Assembly (NCBI RefSeq): GCF_014697475.1 | Contig: NZ_JACJRV010000063.1 | Location: forward strand, 1-41,447 | Length of the DNA: 41,447 nucleotides | Reading direction: 5' to 3' | Origin: Nostoc sp. FACHB-152 | GTDB taxonomy: Bacteria; Cyanobacteriota; Cyanobacteriia; Cyanobacteriales; Nostocaceae | Part shown: positions 35,849 through 41,447 of the stretch, one piece after another | Numbering within the stretch: position 1 is the first letter of the stretch | How the letters are laid out: every line of letters begins with the position of its first letter | Made by a program: the position numbers and the translations under genes | Notes under the pieces: generated by a model | Seen by the model: only the letters and a program-made list of their open reading frames with translations | What the model was told of the DNA's origin: nothing | Database searches by the model: none

Positions 35849-36249
35849 TTTAACTATCCTTAGTGGAAATTTGCACAATGGGGGTTTTTACTGGAACTTA
35901 GTTGCCAAGTAATAATTTGCAGTCAGTCTACATTGCCAGATTTTTTGACTGCTGACTTTTCACTATTAGTAGTAGCTAAATTTATTACTTAGATGCCAGC
36001 CTAATGAAGTCCCATTATTGTGTTAATTATTATAAAGCTCTTTCTGGAACATGAACTTAACAGTTACGAATAGACCACCAATACTGCTCAAACTAGGTGT
36101 AAAAATTTATGTATGAGTTGTGACTTAATCAAGCCATCTCCGAGAGACTCAACATACAATAAATTTAAGTTTCACTAGAGAATTTGTGGTTCTCGCCTTC
36201 ATTTTGTCAAAAATGTGGCTCATTTTGCGTATTTACAGGAGGTTTTTGG
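35849..36249. other. Divergent intergenic region with nothing recognised
   Basis: Space between glyA (leftward) and the small four-cysteine gene (rightward). No riboswitch, tRNA or terminator was recognised. The only notable site is the AGGAGGT ribosome-binding site at 36237-36243 for the rightward gene. Confidence 0.5.
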
Positions 36250-36447
36250 ATGTTAGTCATTTTAATGGATGATCAAATCCTTGCCCCTGAGAAGGTTTGC
36301 CAGTCTTGTTTACTTGCTGACAGGAGTGGTCAACCCCGTTGGCGTGGTGGTCAACTGCATTGCGGTCAAGCTATTCGTAAACTTACCGAACAACAGCCAG
36401 AGCAGTACGAATGTATTATGGGCTTTCGGATTGCTGAGATTCAATGA
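36250..36447 (+). CDS. Small four-cysteine protein
   Basis: A 65-aa protein. The ATG at 36250 is chosen because AGGAGGT lies 6 nt upstream; a longer frame from 36184 has no such site and runs through non-coding-like sequence. Four cysteines (Cys17, Cys20, Cys38, Cys55), the first two as CxxC, could bind zinc or form disulfides. It is hydrophilic with no membrane segment. I do not know the family; similar small proteins occur in cyanobacteria. It lies 80 bp before the Tic20-like gene on the same strand. Confidence 0.72.
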   Translation: MLVILMDDQILAPEKVCQSCLLADRSGQPRWRGGQLHCGQAIRKLTEQQPEQYECIMGFRIAEIQ

Positions 36448-36527
36448 ATCTAATTTCTGAGCAAACAGACAACTGCGTTATCCTAGGCTCAAGTAACTCT
36501 TAAAATTCTGCCACAGGAGAACGCAAA

Positions 36528-37004
36528 ATGGCTTGGCGTGGTTCGACAAATGTGCCTGATCGCATTTTTGCTTGTTTACCTTATTTGCTACCGCTAGTTG
36601 AAGTACTGAGTTTTGGCTTTGTATTATTACAGCAGTTTCCCGCTCTTACAGTCGTTTTTGCACCTGTGCTGATCTTGTGGTCATTGTACAGACGTGTGCG
36701 GTTTGCCGGACTAATTATTTTCTTTGCTTTATGGCTGTTAGTCGTGAGAAACGAAAAGATTTCTCATTTCATTCGCTTCAACACCATGCAAGCAATTCTT
36801 TTAGACATCATTATCATTTTGTGTGGCATCCTGACTGATATTGTGGGGCTAATTCCTAGTGGAGATTTTGCCATTCAAACTTTATATAGCACTATTTTTC
36901 TCGGCATCGTGGGAGCAGCAGCATATTCAATCATTCAGTGTCTTTTAGGACGTTATGCAGAAATTCCCGCGATTTCTGATGCTGTTCATATGCAAGTTCG
37001 GTAA
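36528..37004 (+). CDS. Tic20-family membrane protein
   Basis: A 158-aa protein with four hydrophobic helices (about 11-32, 36-50 and 60-72 at the N side, then about 90-110 and 122-142), matching the Tic20 family, the homologues of a component of the chloroplast inner-envelope import channel. In cyanobacteria the role is not well known. Conserved features are YLLPLVEVLSFG, FIRFNTMQAILLDI and the GRYAEIPAISDAVHMQ end. An AGGAGA ribosome-binding site precedes the ATG. Confidence 0.9.
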   Translation: MAWRGSTNVPDRIFACLPYLLPLVEVLSFGFVLLQQFPALTVVFAPVLILWSLYRRVRFAGLIIFFALWLLVVRNEKISHFIRFNTMQAILLDIIIILCGILTDIVGLIPSGDFAIQTLYSTIFLGIVGAAAYSIIQCLLGRYAEIPAISDAVHMQVR

Positions 37005-37028
37005 CTGGATGTATGAAAAAGATACTAG

Positions 37029-37049
37029 GGGCTAGAGGCTAGGGGCTAG
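37029..37049 (+). repeat. GGGCTAG-type heptads
   Basis: Three heptads, GGGCTAG, AGGCTAG and GGGCTAG, after the Tic20 gene, the same family as those near 19763. Confidence 0.7.
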
Positions 37050-37098
37050 TTTTTGACACTCACTACTTTGCTAGATCTCAAGAAAAATGGAGGATTGC

Positions 37099-37872
37099 TT
37101 AACGGGCTACTATGGTGTTTTCTAGCCGACCAATGCCTTCGATTTCAATACGGATGCGATCGCCTATATGCAAGGGGCCAACTCCCAATGGTGTACCCGT
37201 TAGGATTACATCCCCTGGTAATAGAGTCATAACTTTACTGATGTAAGATACCAAAACATCCGGAGGAAACACCATTTGATCGATCCCAGCAGATTGCACT
37301 GGATTTGGCTCATCGTTGATGAAAGTCTGTAATCTTGCACCAGGATTCAATTCCCGAACAATCCAAGGGCCTAAGGGGCAGAATGTATCGAAACCTTTGG
37401 CTCTAGTCCATTGACTGTCTTTTTGTTGTAAGTCTCGTGCTGTGACATCATTAGCGATCGTATAACCCCAAATCTTGGTTTGTGCTTCCTCTGGGGTGCA
37501 GTCACAAGCGCGATCGCCAATGACTAAAGCTAACTCACCCTCATAATCTACTCGGTGAGACTGGAGCGGATACTTAATTTCGGTCTCAGTCGGAATAATC
37601 GATGTTGGCGGCTTAAGAAAAATTAATGGCTCACTTGGTACAGGGGTTCCCATTTCTGCTGCGTGGTCTGCATAATTCTTACCCACCGCCACAATTTTTG
37701 AAGGGGCGCAAGGGGAAAGAATTTGGTAACTATCCGGTGCTAAAACTAAATCTGTAGGCTGTCCCTGCAACCAAGGTGGCGCATCCAACACCTGCACATT
37801 CAGAGATAGCTGTAGCAATCCATAGTAAATTTTGCCTTCTGGATTTTGAACTCGCACATAGCGTTGCGCCAT
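37099..37872 (-). CDS. Fumarylacetoacetate hydrolase (FAH) family protein
   Basis: A 257-aa protein of the FAH family, with VAVGKNYADHAAEMG (62-76), metal ligands Glu111 and Glu113 in DYEGELALVIG, and Asp142 in TIANDVTARDL. Members hydrolyse or decarboxylate small beta-diketo acids such as acylpyruvates or oxaloacetate. Length fits the single-domain bacterial form. No catabolic genes are nearby, so substrate is unknown. The gene is divergent from rpsF. Confidence 0.91.
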   Translation of the reverse strand: MAQRYVRVQNPEGKIYYGLLQLSLNVQVLDAPPWLQGQPTDLVLAPDSYQILSPCAPSKIVAVGKNYADHAAEMGTPVPSEPLIFLKPPTSIIPTETEIKYPLQSHRVDYEGELALVIGDRACDCTPEEAQTKIWGYTIANDVTARDLQQKDSQWTRAKGFDTFCPLGPWIVRELNPGARLQTFINDEPNPVQSAGIDQMVFPPDVLVSYISKVMTLLPGDVILTGTPLGVGPLHIGDRIRIEIEGIGRLENTIVAR

Positions 37873-38228
37873 AACCTTGATAATATCCTTATTGTCTGCA
37901 ATTAAAAACTGTAAGCGGGTACCATCTTCAGTAATTAGAGGAGTTTATAAGCTCCCATTGGGAAGCATACCTGTTGATTTAGTCAATATCTCAATTAATT
38001 TGCGGTTATTTACCAAAGGCTGAATTTCCAGTTGCACAGTAGTTACTCTATAAGTAACTTTTGATGAAAAATGCGAAGTTCGGCAGATTTTGCTGATGAT
38101 TCACATAAAAAACTGGTAAGATTATAGTTCCTTGTTGCTTCAGTTGTGAAAATGTACGAATATTCTCTAGTAGTGTTTGTATCATTTTACGCTAGCAGCC
38201 AAATTGTCCAAAAGGAGACTTTAAACTC
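37873..38228. other. Divergent intergenic region before rpsF
   Basis: Space between the FAH gene and rpsF. It should hold both promoters. Only the AAGGAGA ribosome-binding site at 38212-38218, nine nucleotides before the rpsF ATG, is clear; I see no S6 leader structure by eye. Confidence 0.45.
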
Positions 38229-38555
38229 ATGTCCACAGTTTACGAAACAATGTATATCTTGCGTCCTGACCTCAGTGACGAACAGGTAGAGCAAGCGATC
38301 GCTAAATACCAAACTTTGATTCAAGATCAAGGTGCCGAGAATATAGAAATTCAAAATCGGGGTAAGCGTCGTCTTGCTTATGAAATCAAAAAGCAACGGG
38401 ATGGCATTTACATCCAAATGAACTACACTGGGCCGGGGAATATTATTGCTCCCTTAGAACGTGCTATGCGGTTAAGCGAAGAAGTAATTCGCTACTTAAC
38501 CATTAAGCAAGAAGTTTCAGAAGCAGCAGCAGAAAAAGTTGCCGTAACTGCCTAG
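38229..38555 (+). CDS. rpsF: 30S ribosomal protein S6
   Basis: A 108-aa ribosomal protein that binds 16S rRNA in the platform together with S18. The sequence matches the family: [20 protein letters not shown] at the start, [20 protein letters not shown] in the middle, and the [14 protein letters not shown] strand (here [12 protein letters not shown]) near the end. A good AAGGAGA precedes it. The usual rpsR or ssb partners are not adjacent; it is followed by a repeat-filled spacer. Confidence 0.97.
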   Translation: MSTVYETMYILRPDLSDEQVEQAIAKYQTLIQDQGAENIEIQNRGKRRLAYEIKKQRDGIYIQMNYTGPGNIIAPLERAMRLSEEVIRYLTIKQEVSEAAAEKVAVTA

Positions 38556-38932
38556 GGACATTGTTGATTAATGAGTACTGAGTAATAGACCTCTCGCAAA
38601 ACTTTTTTTGCAAGAGGTGGGAAAGGGAAAAGGTGAGCCAGCGAGGTCTTGGGGGTTTCCCCCATGAGCGACTGGCGAACCCCCAAGGGGTAAAAGGGAA
38701 AGAGTTTTTTCTTTCCCCTTTCCCCCTTACCCTTTTACCGACTTCTGCAAGAAGTTTAATGAGTATTTGTACATCAAAACTCAGTACTCAAGACAGCAAA
38801 AAAAATTTTTACCTTTGACTTTTTTCTGCTTCGGTTGGGAATGCTAAATTAACAAGTACTTGCCAAAAGCAATTACAATCTCCGTCATACCTACGATTAG
38901 AAAAAATTCGTCAATGGGAGCTGTAAGCCACT
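38556..38932. repeat. Repeat-filled spacer with several hairpins
   Basis: Immediately after rpsF, CCTCTCGCAAAA (38590-38601) and TTTTGCAAGAGG (38606-38617) form a strong stem and may end the rpsF transcript. A GC-rich dispersed repeat with GGGGGTTTCCCCC and CGAACCCCCAAGGGG follows (38645-38690). Then GGGAAAGAG and CTTTCCC (about 38696-38727) form another long hairpin. A short frame at 38633-38818 lies in this repeat material and is not called. Confidence 0.6.
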
Positions 38933-39493
38933 GTGAGCCAAACTGACATATCTAACATCCAAGCTCTCTCTACAGAAGTCTCGCAACTGCGTCAAGATTT
39001 GCAACTGCGAGATCAGTTAGTGCAACAGCTATCTCAAGAACTATTTCGGCTGGTCAAGGGCAACGCTAATTTTATGCCCCAGCGTTCGGAAACTGAGCGC
39101 GACTTAACTCAGTTGCAGGCGTTGCGAGAACAATTACAAGCTGTTGAGCAACAGGTCACTTTTTATCAAGAGCAAATTGCTACTCGTGATGCAGAAATTT
39201 ATCAACTGCGCCAGTCTGTGCAAGAGTTAACAGACCGTAGTAGGATGTTAGAACAGGTAGTACAAGAATTACCTCAAATTTATCGTCGTAAGTTTGAGGA
39301 ACGGATGGCTCCAGTGAGAGAAAAAGTAGCAAGCTTACAACGGGAAAATCGCAAACTGCAAGCAGAACTACAAAGCGTCAGTTACCGTTTAGCACTTAAG
39401 ACCCGCACTGCCAGCCACAGTGGTATTGATTTACCTAACTTTCCTCGCCCTGTGACTGGACAAGGTAACGTTTCGGCCGTGCAGAATGCTTAA
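38933..39493 (+). CDS. Coiled-coil protein, conserved in cyanobacteria
   Basis: A 186-aa protein from a GTG start (38933); no in-frame ATG precedes the domain. About residues 5-155 are strongly coiled coil with heptads of Leu, Gln and Glu (LRQDLQLRDQLVQQLSQELF). The C-terminal 35 residues are proline- and glycine-rich and probably flexible. No membrane segment. It may be one of the short coiled-coil proteins known only as conserved hypotheticals in Nostocales. It could serve as a scaffold, but nothing specific is indicated. Confidence 0.8.
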   Translation: MSQTDISNIQALSTEVSQLRQDLQLRDQLVQQLSQELFRLVKGNANFMPQRSETERDLTQLQALREQLQAVEQQVTFYQEQIATRDAEIYQLRQSVQELTDRSRMLEQVVQELPQIYRRKFEERMAPVREKVASLQRENRKLQAELQSVSYRLALKTRTASHSGIDLPNFPRPVTGQGNVSAVQNA

Positions 39494-39820
39494 AAAAATA
39501 AAGCCTGCAATCACAGGCTCTTAAGGTTTAAGATTTTTGTAAATTATTATGAATGAGTTGCGTAAAAATGCCACAGGCTAAAGCCTGTTGGCAATTTGTT
39601 TAATACCGAAGAGGGGTTATTTTGGTGAATACAGAAATATTAACCCCTAGTCTATTACATTCTTTTGATGACAGCATATTGGTGTAAAAGCTCTACGATG
39701 GCTACTATTGTTGCGACTAGGGTGGTTAGCGATCGCCATCATGGGAGCAATTGTTAAATTCTAAAAAAGATAATTGCTTGTTAGTTACACCAATAGATTA
39801 TCATCTAGTATAATCATAGA
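39494..39820. other. Convergent spacer with two related hairpins
   Basis: Two hairpins share the AGCCTG/CAGGCT core. The first (39502-39519) is flanked by AT-rich sequence that on the minus strand gives TTTATTTTTT, so it may end leftward transcription. The second (39570-39592) is GCCACAGGCT with AGCCTGTTGGC. The rest has nothing recognised except a HIP1 half-site. Confidence 0.5.
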
Positions 39821-40174
39821 TTAGCTCGCTAAAGCCAAAGGTTGCTTGTTGGCGTGATCAAGGATTTCTTCGTAAGTGTTAAAAATTTCAAAAACTGAAT
39901 CTAACTGTGTCAGTTCTAGAATCAACCTTACAGGAGCTTTGACATTACAAATAACTAAGCGGCAACCAGTCTGCCGAGCAGTCGTTAATGCCTTAACTAA
40001 AGGAACCAAACCTGAACTATCCATAAAATCTACTTCTGCTAGGTCAATGACCCAGAGTTGATCAGGGTGGGGTGCTACCTCTGCCATATGTTCGCTTAAA
40101 GCCATACCACCTTGCAAGTCGATGCTACCTTGGGGTTTGAATAAAACCACTTGCGATGCTTGTGAGATAGTCAT
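39821..40174 (-). CDS. STAS-domain protein, second copy
   Basis: A 117-aa STAS-domain protein with the phosphorylatable loop DFMDSSGLV (D52-S53-S54-G55) and VIDLAEVDF before it. It would serve as an anti-sigma factor antagonist type switch protein. It differs from the copy at 21207 in the N- and C-terminal extensions. No switch kinase or phosphatase is encoded nearby. It is convergent with the coiled-coil gene. Confidence 0.88.
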   Translation of the reverse strand: MTISQASQVVLFKPQGSIDLQGGMALSEHMAEVAPHPDQLWVIDLAEVDFMDSSGLVPLVKALTTARQTGCRLVICNVKAPVRLILELTQLDSVFEIFNTYEEILDHANKQPLALAS

Positions 40175-40649
40175 GTATTTATCTGGGTAGTTGAGCTACT
40201 GAGAAAAACGGAAACTTGACATCAATACTAGCTTGATATCAATAGCAAGAAACTGCTCTATTCACTTAGATTGTGAAAGTACAGTTGTGCAATTGATTGT
40301 CTGCGCTTACGTATTTATGCCGTATAATTTATGTTAACTTCCCTAAATATAGGCACAAACGCTTAGTAAATTCAGTATCAATAGTATCTTTTACGAGATT
40401 TTCATATTTCAAGGATATTTTTATAAATCTTTTATAAAAAGTTATTGATTTGTTTTGGATACTATGCACCTGTGATAGATAACGTCTAAATTAGTAATAG
40501 TCAATACTCAATAAGTAGTAGATTAGCTCAATAGTTGGCGAGCATCTGGATTGATTTAGGGCTTGCAAAACACTACTTTGATTGACACTCCAGCCACAAA
40601 CGCGCCAAGATAGAGTAAAGGTAAAAAATTGTAAAGGCGGCGGTGCGGG
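40175..40649. other. Divergent AT-rich intergenic region
   Basis: 475 bp between the second STAS gene and the DedA gene. AT-rich; no tRNA, terminator or known small RNA motif was recognised. It should hold promoters of both genes. Confidence 0.45.
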
Positions 40650-41279
40650 ATGTCTCTTGAATTTATTTCACTAGAAAACATCCAGGAATTTGCTCACCAG
40701 TATGGTTACTGGGCAATTTTTTTGGGAATTTTGCTAGAAAACTTGGGCATTCCCCTTCCTGGTGAAACCGTAACCCTTGTCGGTGGGTTTTTAGCGGGTA
40801 GTAATGAACTGAGTTATTGGTTAGTTTTAACTGATGCCGTTGCAGGTGCCGTAATTGGTGGTGCTTGCGGCTATTGGATTGGTAAATTAGGTGGCTGGCC
40901 ATTCCTGGTGCAAATAGGCAAAATATTTAGGATTTCTGACGAAAAATTACTGAATATTAAAGAGCAATTTAGCCAAAATGCTACTAAAGCTGTATTTTTT
41001 GGACGCTTTTTCGCACTCTTGCGAATTTTTGCTGCTCCATTAGCTGGGATAGCAGAAATGCCGTTTTTAAAATTCTTTTTGTATAACCTTGCAGGAGCAA
41101 CTACCTGGGCTGCTGTGATGGTAACACTAGCTTTTTTTGCTGGCAGAGTCATCTCTTTAGAACAATTAGTTGCTTGGGTAAGTCAATTTGCGATCGCAGC
41201 CTTACTGATTTTAGTAGCTGTAATTGCAATTCCCTTATGGTTAGAATCCCGCCAAGTTAAACGTGCCGCAGGCGAATAG
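40650..41279 (+). CDS. DedA-family membrane protein
   Basis: A 209-aa membrane protein with five or so hydrophobic segments. The DedA hallmark ENLGIPLPGETVTLVG is near the start, and the family core GRFFALLRIFAAPLAG is in the middle (usual form GRF(x)P(x)R...AG), with the Arg/Asn-rich re-entrant loop. DedA proteins act as lipid (C55-phosphate or phospholipid) flippases and support membrane and envelope balance. The gene ends before a probable terminator. Confidence 0.93.
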   Translation: MSLEFISLENIQEFAHQYGYWAIFLGILLENLGIPLPGETVTLVGGFLAGSNELSYWLVLTDAVAGAVIGGACGYWIGKLGGWPFLVQIGKIFRISDEKLLNIKEQFSQNATKAVFFGRFFALLRIFAAPLAGIAEMPFLKFFLYNLAGATTWAAVMVTLAFFAGRVISLEQLVAWVSQFAIAALLILVAVIAIPLWLESRQVKRAAGE

Positions 41280-41301
41280 AAATAAATAAAAAATTATCAG
41301 A

Positions 41302-41341
41302 AGGCAAAAGTCAAAAAATTATCTTTGGCTTTTGCCTTTTA
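41302..41341 (+). terminator. Probable intrinsic terminator after dedA
   Basis: AAGGCAAAAG (41302-41311) pairs with CTTTTGCCTT (41330-41339), followed by TT. It lies 23 bp after the dedA stop. The remaining bases to the window end hold nothing recognised. Confidence 0.7.
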
Positions 41342-41447
41342 CTTTTCAATACCGTTGCCAAAATAAGAGCATGAAGAGGTAGGGCGTTTCGTAGTAGAGT
41401 TGTTGTCTCTCACAACGACAACTCAAAAACCACTAGTCGCCCATGCC

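Noticed and set aside
35849-35878. ATG ten codons upstream of glyA
   Set aside because: The GTG start has AAGGAT before it and gives the family length.
36184-36249. Longer N terminus for the four-cysteine protein
   Set aside because: No ribosome-binding site at the upstream start, whereas AGGAGGT sits 6 nt before the ATG at 36250.
35849-36249. Riboswitch upstream of glyA
   Set aside because: I looked for a glycine-type or tetrahydrofolate-type leader and saw no matching conserved core by eye.
38633-38818. 61-codon frame after rpsF
   Set aside because: It lies wholly in repeat hairpins and low-complexity sequence.

Overview
The window comes from a cyanobacterial chromosome, most likely a filamentous Nostocales species (Nostoc/Anabaena/Calothrix type). 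The evidence is the many HIP1 octamers (GCGATCGC) spread across both strands, heptad-type short tandem repeats (STRR) and small dispersed repeats between genes, and cyanobacterial marker genes (Tic20-like protein, DUF1816 protein, a YS-type caspase homologue, adjacent mrnC and rlmB). I saw no rRNA, tRNA or CRISPR array. No phage or plasmid module is evident.

Layout. 1-8.4 kb: a SUKH (SMI1/KNR4) protein beside a MITE-like element, a di-iron ferritin-like protein followed by an isoprenyl diphosphate synthase (uppS), an ABC exporter, a GNAT acetyltransferase and a soluble two-PAS histidine kinase, then a 0.9-kb AT-rich gap. 8.4-15.6 kb: a three-gene co-directional unit encoding a dynamin-like GTPase (850 aa), a giant Hsp70/actin-fold ATPase (1134 aa) and an unrecognised soluble protein (364 aa). 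15.7-24.9 kb: a b-type cytochrome, an AT-rich solitary Dam-type methylase, trpD, a lipoprotein with a retropepsin domain, carA, a STAS protein, the rRNA-maturation pair mrnC-rlmB, a DUF1816 protein and an alpha/beta hydrolase. 25-29.4 kb: the YS-type pseudo-caspase, sat and a DUF2993 protein, all leftward. 29.5-32 kb: an accessory patch with two hypothetical genes, an IS5-type transposase remnant, an XRE regulator divergent from a small conserved protein across two operator-like dyads, and a decayed hicA with intact hicB. 32-41.4 kb: cinA, a WecA/TagO-type transferase, glyA, a small four-cysteine protein, a Tic20 homologue, an FAH-family hydrolase, rpsF, a coiled-coil protein, a second STAS protein and a DedA protein.

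The best candidate for a little-described system is the GTPase / Hsp70-like ATPase / helical-protein unit at 8410-15571. Its first two members resemble in architecture the SrfC (P-loop) and SrfB (actin-fold) proteins of proteobacterial SrfABC loci; here the GTPase is dynamin-like and the third protein is unassigned. This is inference from motifs and gene order only.

A second theme is that small repeats edit gene ends and interiors. A heptad array supplies the uppS start codon, another supplies the cinA stop codon, a 14-bp duplication adds ten codons to trpD, a 14-bp repeat array lies just before carA, a 51-bp repeat expands the rlmB N-terminal tail, and a dispersed repeat seems to rewrite the C terminus of a small hypothetical protein.
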